A stretch of DNA of 49,907 bases, from positions 1-49,907 of the forward strand of contig JALHMZ010000018.1 in NCBI GenBank assembly GCA_022843785.1, in the 5' to 3' direction. The position numbers and the translations under genes are program-made. Below, one piece after another: positions 17,268-25,867 of the stretch. The first letter of the stretch is position 1. Each line of letters opens with the position of its first letter. The DNA is from Nitrospira sp. Its GTDB lineage: Bacteria; Nitrospirota; Nitrospiria; Nitrospirales; Nitrospiraceae. The notes beneath the pieces were generated by a model. It made no database searches. It was not told the DNA's origin and saw only the letters and a list, made by a program, of their open reading frames with translations.

Positions 17268-18545
17268 ATGGGTGAGGATCTTTCGAAGAAGTACGCGAAG
17301 ATTCTCTTCGTGTTTTGTGGAGGTGGCTGCAAGGCCGTGTTCCAGGCGGTCGCCGCAACAGAATTGGTCAAGGCGGGGTTCACTCCTGATCACATCATGA
17401 GCGCTTCTGCTGGAACCTGTAATGCCCTCGGATTCGTCGAACAACCAGGTGTCGCCGGTGCGGAGAAGACTCTGCTCGTCTGGGAAAAGTATATCAACTC
17501 TCCGGATGCGATCTATGAAGTCCATCCATTCCTCCGGGAGCGATTGGCCCATCTCTTGGGCGTTGTCCCACAGGCCACGCAAAGTTGGGGACCAAGTGGT
17601 TCGGTTCTCCATGATCTGAGAAGAGCCGTTACGTTTCTGCCGCTGGTCATCTCGTTAGGTGTGCGGATGCCGCTTCGTATAGCCGGCCGTGCAGTCAGTG
17701 TCGTCTTTCGCCTCATGGACGCGTTTGCGTCCCCGCACAAGTCGTTCCGACGAGTGGTCCAAGCGCCTGAAATCCAGGAAATGTTTGGTGAATTGGATAA
17801 GTATTTCGAATTCAAGAGAATGAAGGCGTTCCTCGACCCGTTGCCCCTGCTCGCCAGGCTCGGCGGGGAGTTCGATCTGCAAAAAGTCCTCGCAAGCCCC
17901 ATTGTCTGGCATATCCTGACCGAACGGTATGAAGACGGAGCGACCGTCATGTTTTCAAATAGAGACGCTGATATTTCTATTGATACCGGTGACGATTCGC
18001 GAAGGAAAAAAGCCAAGCTGGATCTCTTCTTTCAACGAATTCGCGCCTCCATGGCATTGTACCCCCTCTTTGAGATGGTTGAAATGAAGGGCCAACGTTT
18101 CCTTGATGCAGACCTCGCCAATCCACTCCCGGTTGAAGAGGCGTTCAGCCTGGGCTGCGATACGATTTTCATGTTTCTCAATGTTCCAAGGCAGACGGTT
18201 CGGGCGGAACCAAATCCCCTGCGGGATCTTGGGGAATTGAACGATCTCATGCGGTTAAACGAGCGGTATATCCACCATCGTATCAAGGCCGCACAGGAGA
18301 TGGCCAAGGAGCGAGGCGTGAACCTGTTCATCATCCGCCCGGAAGAGATCCCTCCCGGTCTTGGGCTGCTGGAAATCGACAGGAACGTGATCGAATTCGT
18401 GAAGACACACGAGCGACAACGGATGAAAGAATATCTTGGCAATCTTGATGCGCATAATTTGCGAATGGCCTCGCCACTTCCTCACCCCAGCTGCGTCTCT
18501 CTCTTTGGCGAAGGTTCGAAGGAGGGTCCGTGCGCCGGGTATTGA
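17268..18545 (+). CDS. Patatin-like phospholipase family protein with variant motifs
   Basis: 425 residues with a patatin/RssA-like alpha/beta hydrolase pattern: oxyanion-hole loop FCGGGCKAV (Gly18-20, normally GGGxRG), nucleophile elbow SASAG with Ser47 (normally GxSxG, first Gly replaced by Ser), and a DADLANP segment in the position of the catalytic Asp-Gly/Ala. Such enzymes release fatty acids from phospholipids or other acyl esters. A 60-residue hydrophobic/basic stretch (TFLPLVISLGVRMPLRIAGR) suggests membrane contact. ATG at 17268 is preceded by GGAG at 7 nt. Its end overlaps the start of the glycerophosphodiesterase gene by 16 nt, so both are coupled and a joint role in phospholipid turnover is plausible. 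Activity is uncertain because the motifs deviate. Confidence 0.82.
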   Translation: MGEDLSKKYAKILFVFCGGGCKAVFQAVAATELVKAGFTPDHIMSASAGTCNALGFVEQPGVAGAEKTLLVWEKYINSPDAIYEVHPFLRERLAHLLGVVPQATQSWGPSGSVLHDLRRAVTFLPLVISLGVRMPLRIAGRAVSVVFRLMDAFASPHKSFRRVVQAPEIQEMFGELDKYFEFKRMKAFLDPLPLLARLGGEFDLQKVLASPIVWHILTERYEDGATVMFSNRDADISIDTGDDSRRKKAKLDLFFQRIRASMALYPLFEMVEMKGQRFLDADLANPLPVEEAFSLGCDTIFMFLNVPRQTVRAEPNPLRDLGELNDLMRLNERYIHHRIKAAQEMAKERGVNLFIIRPEEIPPGLGLLEIDRNVIEFVKTHERQRMKEYLGNLDAHNLRMASPLPHPSCVSLFGEGSKEGPCAGY

Positions 18546-19210
18546 GGATTGGCCATCGTGGGGCTGCAGGCCATGCTCCGGAAAATACATTGGCTGCAAT
18601 TCAAAAGGGGATTGATCTGGGGGTCGACTTTGTCGAGATCGATCTGCGGCGTACGGCCGACGGCGCGCTGGTCGTACTGCATGACGCAAGCGTGAATCGG
18701 ACCACCAACGGGAGGGGGCGCGTCGATCGATTATCACTGAATGAGGTGAGGAAGCTGGACGCGGGGAACGGTGAGCGGATCCCGACCCTGGCGGAAGTAC
18801 TCCCAGCGGTCTCATCGCGATGCGGGTTGATGTTGGAGATCAAGGCCGAAGGAATCGCCCGGCAGGTTGTCGAAACGGTGAAGGCGGTGGGGTTCAGAGG
18901 TCCCGCCATCTATGCGTCTTTCCTGCACGACGAGTTGAGGGATGTGCGAGTCGCCGATCCCAAGGCCCGTCTGATGGTGCTCTTCAGCCGACTGCCCCGG
19001 GCACCGGTTGCCCGTGCCACGAAATATGAAGCGACGTATGTCGGTCTCAGACACGACACCGCCACAGGCCGTCTGGTCGATGCATTCCACCAGGCGGGCT
19101 TGCTTGTCTGTGTCTATACGGCAGATAGGCCGGGACACATCCGGCACGCACTCTCTGTGTGTGTCGACGGCGTGATATCGAATGTGCCTGACCGGATTAC
19201 GACGACCTAG
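18530..19210 (+). CDS. Glycerophosphodiester phosphodiesterase (UgpQ-like)
   Basis: 226-residue GDPD-family TIM barrel that hydrolyses deacylated phospholipid head-group diesters to glycerol-3-phosphate and alcohol. The family residues are seen: His-Arg (IGHRGAAGHAPENT), Glu/Asp metal ligands (DFVEIDLRRTADG), catalytic HD (VVLHDASVNRTTNG), MLEIK and the C-terminal GVISNVPDRI. No signal peptide, so cytoplasmic like UgpQ. Start GTG at 18530 with GGAGG just upstream, inside the 3' end of the patatin-like gene. Confidence 0.92.
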   Translation: MRRVLRIGHRGAAGHAPENTLAAIQKGIDLGVDFVEIDLRRTADGALVVLHDASVNRTTNGRGRVDRLSLNEVRKLDAGNGERIPTLAEVLPAVSSRCGLMLEIKAEGIARQVVETVKAVGFRGPAIYASFLHDELRDVRVADPKARLMVLFSRLPRAPVARATKYEATYVGLRHDTATGRLVDAFHQAGLLVCVYTADRPGHIRHALSVCVDGVISNVPDRITTT

Positions 19211-19325
19211 TTCGTACGTCTGGCGAGCGTTTCAGGAATCTGGTTTTATTAGGAACACATGATGGAAGGAGGTACACTGATACCGTACAGCAGATTCGTA
19301 AGGGATTCATTTCTCTCAGTATTCT

Positions 19326-20885
19326 ATGGAGAGCGAATATCATTCAAGACGGTCCTTAGTACATTGGTGGATACACGGTATCGCCATAGCCCTGACCGTC
19401 GTCCTGATTTCTTTCTTGGGACTACTCGATGGAATCGACGTCCTGGCCTACAAGTTAATTGTGGTTCAGATTGCAAACGAGACCATTCAGAATCAATTGG
19501 CCATCGCAACGGCGACTAATGCCCTCGGTACCCTCAGCTTTGTTGAGCCGACTCAGTCACCAAGCAGATTCCAACAGATGCCTCCGGTTGTGACTGCCGT
19601 ACTTCTCAGTATAACGGCGTTTACCGCTGTGTGGATGACCAGACGGTTTCAGCTCGCCGTGTCGCTGGGGCTTGTTGTGTTGCTCTCAGCCGGGTATCTC
19701 CTCGTCGCCGTCGTGATGAGCCTTGCAACCCACTGGGTGTTGCCGTTGAGTGTGGGGGTTCTTGCCCTCTCCATGGGCTATGTCGTGATGGCGGCAGATT
19801 CGCTCGTGCTGGCCTGGAAGCAGCGCCGATTTACCGGGCAAGTGTTCTCGCGCCATGTTCCGGCGGATCTTGCTGATCGGATCTGGCAGCAGCGGAAGGA
19901 TTTTCTTCCCGGTGGTGGGTTGTGTTCACAAAAACTCTCCGTGACTGTTCTCTTTGCAGAGATGAACGGATTTGTTCCTCAATGGGGAGTATTCGATACC
20001 GGGATTATCACGAAATGGACGACCGACTATCTGGACACAATGGCCCGACTTGTTGTGGATCATCGGGGTGTGGTCGAGCAATGCTTTGGGGATGCGCTGA
20101 AAGCCAACTTCGGTGTGCCATTTCCGCGAGCGCACTCCGATGAGATCCAGGCAGACGCGTCCCAGGCAGTGGCCTGTGCCGTCGCCATGGGGGAAGCGCT
20201 GCAAGTCTTAAATCGTCGATGGCAGGATCGAGGTTTTCCGCCGATTGATATGCGCATTGGACTGTCAACCGGTGAGGTCGCGGCTCTGTGTGTTGGGCGC
20301 GGATCACTTCTTAAATTTACGACGAGGGGAGAGGCGGTCCGTTGCGCCGGTCAATTGGCGCGTCATCCGCATGAACCAGACGATCCGGCTCTCGGTCTTG
20401 GTTCCTGCCGCATCCTGGCTGTGGCCACCACGGCAGCCTATCTCAGCGATCGATTTTGGCTTCATCAGATTGAAGCAGGAACTGTTGCTGACAGATGTCA
20501 ATCCATGGTGGTCTATCGAGTGTATGGGAAACATGATCGTCCGGCCTGTAATACAGCAGGAGATCTACGCGTGTCGTTGCGAGTGGAGATCATGACACCC
20601 GTGACTCTGGCATGTGGTACGTGCGCAAATGGGCTGACGAGCAACATCGGTGTCGGAGGTATGGCGGTCTGTCAGCTTGTCCAGCCACTGCAGATTGGAT
20701 CGACGACGCTGTTACGATTCGAGGTGCCTGGCCATGCTCAAACTATCAAAGCTGCCGGGACTGTGGTTTGGACGAGGCAGGACAGGGCCGGTATTGCGTT
20801 TGGCGCGTTGGCTCCTTCTGACCGTGCCATGCTGGACTCTTTTGTCATTCAAGAAGTTTCAAAGCGATCTCCTGCCGTGCTGTGA
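19326..20885 (+). CDS. Membrane protein with degenerate class III cyclase domain and C-terminal PilZ-like domain
   Basis: 519 residues. Four hydrophobic segments (about 15-34, 89-104, 108-132, 138-158) resemble the end of a CHASE2-type sensor. The domain at 203-400 matches class III nucleotide cyclases (SVTVLFAEMNGF, EQCFGDALKANFG, MRIGLSTGEV), but the first metal Asp is Glu212, and the usual VNxAAR motif reads VRCAGQ (338-343), so both transition-state residues are lost. Asp256 is kept. The C-terminal 100 residues look PilZ-like (RVSLRVE near 415-421, TSNIGVGGM near 439-446), also deviating from the c-di-GMP binding consensus. ATG at 19326; an in-frame stop at 19299 limits the start, and no good ribosome binding site is visible. 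Probably a signalling or scaffold protein rather than an active cyclase. Confidence 0.8.
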   Translation: MESEYHSRRSLVHWWIHGIAIALTVVLISFLGLLDGIDVLAYKLIVVQIANETIQNQLAIATATNALGTLSFVEPTQSPSRFQQMPPVVTAVLLSITAFTAVWMTRRFQLAVSLGLVVLLSAGYLLVAVVMSLATHWVLPLSVGVLALSMGYVVMAADSLVLAWKQRRFTGQVFSRHVPADLADRIWQQRKDFLPGGGLCSQKLSVTVLFAEMNGFVPQWGVFDTGIITKWTTDYLDTMARLVVDHRGVVEQCFGDALKANFGVPFPRAHSDEIQADASQAVACAVAMGEALQVLNRRWQDRGFPPIDMRIGLSTGEVAALCVGRGSLLKFTTRGEAVRCAGQLARHPHEPDDPALGLGSCRILAVATTAAYLSDRFWLHQIEAGTVADRCQSMVVYRVYGKHDRPACNTAGDLRVSLRVEIMTPVTLACGTCANGLTSNIGVGGMAVCQLVQPLQIGSTTLLRFEVPGHAQTIKAAGTVVWTRQDRAGIAFGALAPSDRAMLDSFVIQEVSKRSPAVL

Positions 20886-21097
20886 CGACTCGAATCTTCT
20901 GAGGGTTCGGGATGTTTCATTTCTTTCGTCGCTTCTTCCAGTAGGATGAAGGCCTGCACCAGTCACAATGCTTCTCCTTGTGAAGACCCCCCCCTCCGAG
21001 TAGCATAAGTCATGGATTATACAGCAAAGAATCATCAATATTTTAATGGTTTCGTTATGGTAGGCTAAATTGTCTATAGGGAAGGACGAGGTGGCGA

Positions 21098-21376
21098 ATG
21101 GGTGCCATCGTGAATGAAAGAAAGAGACAGTTGCGGATTCCACACGGTGTGGTGCTTCCATTCGGGTATCGGATTACTGTGAAGCAGCTCTCCGATGTAG
21201 AGATGGACAAACGGGATAAGGATGCCGATGGAATTTGGGATGCGGAGACAAAGACTATCTATCTGCGCAAGCGTCTTCCTGTGACACGCCGGCGCTATAT
21301 CCTCGCCCATGAACTTGGCCACGCTTGGTTGGATTGGCAACATCGGTATATAGATGATGGGAAAGCGAGCACCTGA
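21098..21376 (+). CDS. Small ImmA/IrrE-type HExxH metallopeptidase domain protein
   Basis: 92 residues containing ILAHELGHAWLDW, a zinc-metalloprotease HExxH (71-75) in the context typical of ImmA/IrrE and M78 peptidases. The protein is shorter than most family members and has no DNA-binding partner (HTH repressor) next to it; ImmA-type enzymes normally cleave such a repressor. A 212-bp AT-rich region upstream gives it its own promoter space. Standalone function unknown. Confidence 0.78.
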   Translation: MGAIVNERKRQLRIPHGVVLPFGYRITVKQLSDVEMDKRDKDADGIWDAETKTIYLRKRLPVTRRRYILAHELGHAWLDWQHRYIDDGKAST

Positions 21377-21392
21377 TCATTCAATCCATGGC

Positions 21393-21863
21393 CTATCGTG
21401 CCAAGGACAGAATGTATTTCCACTCCAATGGACTGACCGGCTGAACCGAGAGACGAGATCCCTTCCGCAAGAGAACCATTCCTTTTAGGGTAGACTCTTT
21501 CCGTAATTGATCCAGCGACAACGGGTGTGAAAACTTGCGTACATACTTGATGTCCACCATCTCCCATCTGGGCTGGGCAGGCTTGCTCTCCGGGTCGTAG
21601 TGCGAGTCCGTCTTGTCGAACTGTGTGGGGTCGATGTAGGCTGTGGTCACGACTTCGGCGATTCCCATGACCGCCGGAGGGTCGGTGTTGCTGTGGTAGA
21701 ACAGGATCTGATCACCGACCGCCATGTCCCTCATGAAATTGCGAGCCTGATAGTTTCGGACCCCGTCCCAGCAGGTGGTTTGCGATGGAGCCTTCATCAA
21801 ATCGTTGATCGAAAACGATGTAGGCTCCGACTTCATCAGCCAGTATCGCTTTGTTGGCGGCAT
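21393..21863 (-). CDS. EVE domain-containing protein
   Basis: 156 residues with the EVE (PUA-like) fold signature: YWLMKSEPTSFSINDL at the N-terminus, WDGVRNYQARNFMRDM, GDQILFYHSN, VMGIAEVV, and a WxxVDIKYVRKF-type segment. EVE proteins are thought to read modified bases in DNA or RNA; the human homologue is THYN1. ATG at 21863 is chosen (AAAGGA at 9 nt) over an in-frame GTG at 21890. Converges with the small peptidase gene (16 nt between ends). The partner modification is unknown. Confidence 0.9.
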   Translation of the reverse strand: MPPTKRYWLMKSEPTSFSINDLMKAPSQTTCWDGVRNYQARNFMRDMAVGDQILFYHSNTDPPAVMGIAEVVTTAYIDPTQFDKTDSHYDPESKPAQPRWEMVDIKYVRKFSHPLSLDQLRKESTLKGMVLLRKGSRLSVQPVSPLEWKYILSLAR

Positions 21864-21914
21864 GTCACATGGTCCTTTCTGGGTCCTCACTCCATACTCT
21901 GAGAGGCATATCCG

Positions 21915-22304
21915 TCACGTTTCTTTGCGAGAACGCGACTCAATGAAGTCGATCAAAGCCCGATAGGTTACTTCTCTGGTCTGTGCCTTGCTGGTGATAT
22001 GATTTCCAATATTTCCTTCCAGCCAGACTCGCTCTGCGATCTCGGCGGATGCGTTGTTGCAAAGACTCCACATCTGGTGGAGAAAATTATAGGGGAGGCC
22101 GACTTGCATGCCCTCCGATTCAATACGGTCGTCGAGCAACGCAAGCAGATCGGAAATGGCCTGATCGGGCCGATAGGGCGTCTGGGTGAATCCAAATTGT
22201 TCATGCGCTCTGGTCTCTTGCGCAGCTTGATCGACCAGGTCGTGCATATACTCTTTCAGCAGGCCGATAACATGGCCGGAGATGATGACCGGTGGTTGCT
22301 CCAT
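21915..22304 (-). CDS. Hypothetical protein, 129 aa
   Basis: Unrecognised soluble, mostly helical acidic protein (SGHVIGLLKEYMHDLVDQAAQ at the start, a central ISDLLALLDDRIESEG, and RALIDFIESRSRK at the end). It starts at ATG 22304 and lies 51 nt upstream of the EVE gene on the same strand, so the two are probably co-transcribed. No motif supports a function. Confidence 0.72.
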   Translation of the reverse strand: MEQPPVIISGHVIGLLKEYMHDLVDQAAQETRAHEQFGFTQTPYRPDQAISDLLALLDDRIESEGMQVGLPYNFLHQMWSLCNNASAEIAERVWLEGNIGNHITSKAQTREVTYRALIDFIESRSRKET

Positions 22305-22458
22305 AGCTCATTATCGGATTTCTCCTGTTCAGGAGCAAGGTTCTGCCGTCCCATATCGCGGTTGACCGTCTTGCGGCCTCTTGTCTATGATGACAACTGG
22401 GACAGGCCGCGCAGGGTGTGTCCATCTTGGATGAGGGCTGACAGGTTTCTGCTAGGAT

Positions 22459-23295
22459 ATGAGCATACAAGCGACCGAACGGTTTGAAATTGCTCTGAAC
22501 ACGAGAGCCGGCCGGTTGACGACGGCCGTGGATGTACCGACTGCCTTTGTTCCTGTCACTGCGATTGTCCCTCTGATGCGGCGTTTGGGAGAGGAGGCGC
22601 AGGCGCTGGAGGAAACCCAGTCTTCCGCAGAAGGGAAGACGCGTTCCTGCCAAAAAGGTTGCGCCGCCTGTTGTCGAATGATGGTGCCGATTGCTCCGCC
22701 GGAAGCCTTTGCCCTGGCGGAATTCATTCGATTGCTACCGACCGAACAACAGCAGCGTATAGCCCAACGATTTGCGGTATCGAAATCCACCCTGCTGGCA
22801 CAGGGACTCTGGCATGGTCTTGTGGAAATTGGCGAGTCTTCTCGACCACCGGACGATGATGCGTTGGAGCCGATCAATCGGAAGTATTATGGGCTACGGA
22901 TGCCTTGTCCATTTCTGGAGGATGAGGCCTGCTCGATTTACGAACAACGTCCTGCGGCGTGCCGTGAATTACTTGTCACCTCACCGGCAGACCAGTGCCA
23001 GGATCTGCTCGCGAATTCTGTGGAGCCGATCTCTGTGCCCATTCGTATCGGTCCCGCACTGGGGTTACTCTGGGGTGAGTTAACCGAGAGTCCGGCCAGA
23101 ATGATTCCGTTGCCGACTGTTATGGATTGGCTGGACGGGCATCAGCATGAGTGCCATAGAACATGGCAGGGTTCCCAGCTCCTGGATACGGCGCTTGACA
23201 AGGTGTGGCGGTTCTTAAGCCAGGGGATTACGGAATCAGAAAATCAGGGAAACCGGCAGGCAGCTGGTGGCTCTACGCTCCCAACGAAATCTTGA
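22459..23295 (+). CDS. YkgJ-family cysteine cluster protein (second copy)
   Basis: 278 residues with the same metal-site layout as the protein at 2492-3136: CQKGCAACC (Cys64, 68, 71, 72), then CPFLEDEACSIYEQRPAACR-type second half. It is longer by an N-terminal 60 residues and a C-terminal tail. Start ATG at 22459. The ThrH gene starts 18 nt after its stop, suggesting co-transcription. Family function is not established; only metal or Fe-S binding is a reasonable claim. Confidence 0.85.
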   Translation: MSIQATERFEIALNTRAGRLTTAVDVPTAFVPVTAIVPLMRRLGEEAQALEETQSSAEGKTRSCQKGCAACCRMMVPIAPPEAFALAEFIRLLPTEQQQRIAQRFAVSKSTLLAQGLWHGLVEIGESSRPPDDDALEPINRKYYGLRMPCPFLEDEACSIYEQRPAACRELLVTSPADQCQDLLANSVEPISVPIRIGPALGLLWGELTESPARMIPLPTVMDWLDGHQHECHRTWQGSQLLDTALDKVWRFLSQGITESENQGNRQAAGGSTLPTKS

Positions 23296-23313
23296 GGAAT
23301 GAGGAGTGATGTC

Positions 23314-23928
23314 ATGCAGAAACCCGTGATCGTGTGCTTGGATTTGGAAGGCGTGTTGGTTCCTGAAATTTGGATCAATGTCGCGTTGAGAACCGGGATA
23401 GAGGAATTGAAAATCACGACCCGCGAGATGCCCGACTACGACAAATTGATGAGGCAACGGCTGACTATTCTGGATCGGAATAATCTGAAGATCAGCGACA
23501 TTCAAGAGGTCATCGGTACGATGGGTCCGATGGAAGGGGCGCCGGAGTTTATCCGCTGGCTTCATGACCGCTGCCAAGTCATCATTCTGTCCGACACGTT
23601 TTATCAGTTCGCCTTTCCGCTCATGAAGCAATTAGGCTTTCCCACACTGTTCTGTAATCAATTGGAGATCGACGCAGCGGGGCGCCTTGCCAATTATCAT
23701 ATGCGGATGCAGAATCAGAAGAAGCACTCGGTGGCCGCGTTCAAGTCGCTGAACTTTTTTACGATGGCCGCCGGGGATGCGTACAACGATACCGCCATGC
23801 TTGGCGAAGCGGATGCCGGATTCTTCTTCAGGCCGCCCGACCATTTGCCCAAGGAGTTTCCACAGTTTCCCGTCATGCATACGTATGGCGAGCTTCAGGA
23901 TCGGTTGGCGAAGGCGGGCAATCTCTAA
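23314..23928 (+). CDS. thrH: Phosphoserine phosphatase / homoserine phosphotransferase ThrH
   Basis: 204-residue HAD-superfamily enzyme. The opening VIVCLDLEGVLVPEIWINVA is diagnostic of ThrH, with nucleophile and general-acid positions in DLEG rather than the common DxDxT. ILSDTFYQF (motif II) and AAGDAYNDTAML (motif IV) follow. ThrH dephosphorylates phosphoserine and can move the phosphate to homoserine. ATG at 23314 with GAGGAG 7 nt upstream is preferred over an upstream in-frame ATG at 23299; the length then equals that of known ThrH. Confidence 0.92.
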   Translation: MQKPVIVCLDLEGVLVPEIWINVALRTGIEELKITTREMPDYDKLMRQRLTILDRNNLKISDIQEVIGTMGPMEGAPEFIRWLHDRCQVIILSDTFYQFAFPLMKQLGFPTLFCNQLEIDAAGRLANYHMRMQNQKKHSVAAFKSLNFFTMAAGDAYNDTAMLGEADAGFFFRPPDHLPKEFPQFPVMHTYGELQDRLAKAGNL

Positions 23929-23976
23929 TTGCGTCGCAGTGTGCACGCGCATGATGTCCAGTCGATAGGGTGTGTC

Positions 23977-25836
23977 TCAGTCCCCGGTCAGGAGTTTGAG
24001 TACACGCCGACCGTACCGCTCGGCTTTCGTCTCGCTGATTCCTGGAATTGCCAACAGCGCAGCGGCTGTGAGGGGTTTGTGGCTGGCGATCGTACGGAGC
24101 GTTTTGTCGTGAAATATCACAAAGGGCGCGACCCCTTCTTCGTCCGCGAGTTCCATACGGAGGCGGCGGAGCCGCTCGAAGAGCTGAGGGTCGATGATCT
24201 CGGATTTTGGAACAACCGCCGGTATAGCTCCTTCACGATGAGGTCTCTCGGGGGGTGCTTGGATTGTCCGTCCCGGTCTCTTTTCCAGATTGAGGGAGCG
24301 GTTCCCCTGCAACACCTCTTGCCCGATCCGCGTGACGGACAGGATCGGGTAGTCCAGTCCTTCGATATGCAGATAGCCTGCATCGATCAGGCTTTTAACC
24401 AGCTGAGTCACTGATATCTTCGACTGGGTTTTGCATTTGCCATAGGTTGGACAGTCTTCAGCGCCGTAGGCGAGCATCACCTTTGATCGACTTCCGCGGA
24501 CGATGTCAACAATACGGTTGATTCCGAAGCGTCCTCCGCACCACGAGATGGTTTCCAAGACGGCCTTTGCATCGGCGTCATCTTCGTCACCGAAGGCTTG
24601 GCGGTCTGCTGTCTGAGTAGTGTTGCAGCGGTCGCAGAGGTTGCAGGGTCCCAATGCTTGCTCATCAGCATCGTTGAAATAATGAAGAATTGCCAATTGG
24701 CGGCAGGTCGTCGTGGATACGTAGACGATCATCTCGGTGAGAAGCGTTCTCATACGGTCGGCGCGGCCGGTGCTGCCGGGGTCGCGTGAGGCTTGCTCGA
24801 TGAAATATTCCTGTGTGGCCAGATCCCGCTCATGAAACAGTAAGACGCAGGACGCGGGCCCTCCGTCTCGTCCTGCCCGTCCGGCTTCTTGATAGTAGGC
24901 CTCGATGCTGCCGGGAACGTCAAAATGGACGACGAGCCGCACATCCGCTTTATCGATCCCCATGCCAAAGGCATTGGTTGCAACCAGCACCCGAATGGCG
25001 CCGCGGCGGAAGCCGTTGTGGAGGAGAGACCGTTCTTCATCGGACAGTCCAGCATGGTAATAGCCGATGGACTGGTGTGACTGTCTGAGCATACCTGCCA
25101 CTTCTTCAACGGTCCGGCGGGTCGCGCAATAGACCACAATGGAACCTGCCTGGCAGCCGTTGACCATGCGGTTCAACGCCGCCATTTTGTCCTGACGAGA
25201 GACGCAGGAACGTACGGATAGGGCGAGATTCTCACGGCGAAATCCGGTGACCAAATGGAGGGGGTCTCGCAGCAGTAACCGCTCGCTGATGTCGATTTGC
25301 ACTCGTGATGTCGCCGTAGCGGTCAAGGCCAGACATGGAGGGTTGTTGAGTTCCTTGCGCAGGTTGCCGAGCTTCATATAGTCGGGTCTAAAATCGTGGC
25401 CCCATTGAGAAATGCAGTGCGCTTCGTCGATGACGAGCAACGAAATGAGGCAGGAGCGCAGCAGGCGCACAAACCCTTCATGCTGCATACGTTCCGGCGC
25501 CAGATAGAGGAGTTTGAGGCGTTGCAAGCGCAGTGATGACACAACAAGATCCCGCTCCCGTTCAGAAAGGCTGGAATGAAACGCGGCTGCTGCAATGTTG
25601 CGCTGTGTGAGGCCTGCAACCTGATCCTGCATCAAGGCAATGAGTGGGGACACGACAAGGGTCAGTCCCGGCAGGAGGGTGGCGGGTAGCTGGTAGCACA
25701 ATGACTTACCCTGGCCGGTCGGCATGACGGCCAGCGCATCGCGCCGGGCCAACACGGTGCGAATGACCTCTTCCTGTCCGGGCCGAAACCCTTCGAAACC
25801 GAATTGGCGCCTGAGCTGTCGCGTAAGGTCATCCAC
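23977..25836 (-). CDS. recQ: ATP-dependent DNA helicase RecQ
   Basis: 619 residues with full RecQ architecture: motif 0 FGFEGFRPGQEEVI, Walker A MPTGQGKSLCYQ, DEAH box VIDEAHCISQWGHDFRP, helicase motif VI QEAGRAGRDG, a four-Cys zinc site (CRQLAILHYF, CNLCDRC), an RQC winged helix (about 410-500) and a C-terminal HRDC domain (FERLRRLRMELADEEG to the end). It unwinds 3'-5' in recombination repair and replication restart. Start ATG at 25836. It lies on the minus strand with the outer-membrane barrel gene 31 nt upstream of it; functional linkage is unlikely. Confidence 0.96.
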   Translation of the reverse strand: MDDLTRQLRRQFGFEGFRPGQEEVIRTVLARRDALAVMPTGQGKSLCYQLPATLLPGLTLVVSPLIALMQDQVAGLTQRNIAAAAFHSSLSERERDLVVSSLRLQRLKLLYLAPERMQHEGFVRLLRSCLISLLVIDEAHCISQWGHDFRPDYMKLGNLRKELNNPPCLALTATATSRVQIDISERLLLRDPLHLVTGFRRENLALSVRSCVSRQDKMAALNRMVNGCQAGSIVVYCATRRTVEEVAGMLRQSHQSIGYYHAGLSDEERSLLHNGFRRGAIRVLVATNAFGMGIDKADVRLVVHFDVPGSIEAYYQEAGRAGRDGGPASCVLLFHERDLATQEYFIEQASRDPGSTGRADRMRTLLTEMIVYVSTTTCRQLAILHYFNDADEQALGPCNLCDRCNTTQTADRQAFGDEDDADAKAVLETISWCGGRFGINRIVDIVRGSRSKVMLAYGAEDCPTYGKCKTQSKISVTQLVKSLIDAGYLHIEGLDYPILSVTRIGQEVLQGNRSLNLEKRPGRTIQAPPERPHREGAIPAVVPKSEIIDPQLFERLRRLRMELADEEGVAPFVIFHDKTLRTIASHKPLTAAALLAIPGISETKAERYGRRVLKLLTGD

Positions 25837-25867
25837 AATCAGAGAGAGATGGATTCGAACGTGTCGG

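Noticed and set aside
20985..20996. C8 homopolymer, considered as a phase-variable tract
   Set aside because: Lies in a noncoding gap and not near a promoter or start codon, so no switching role is apparent.
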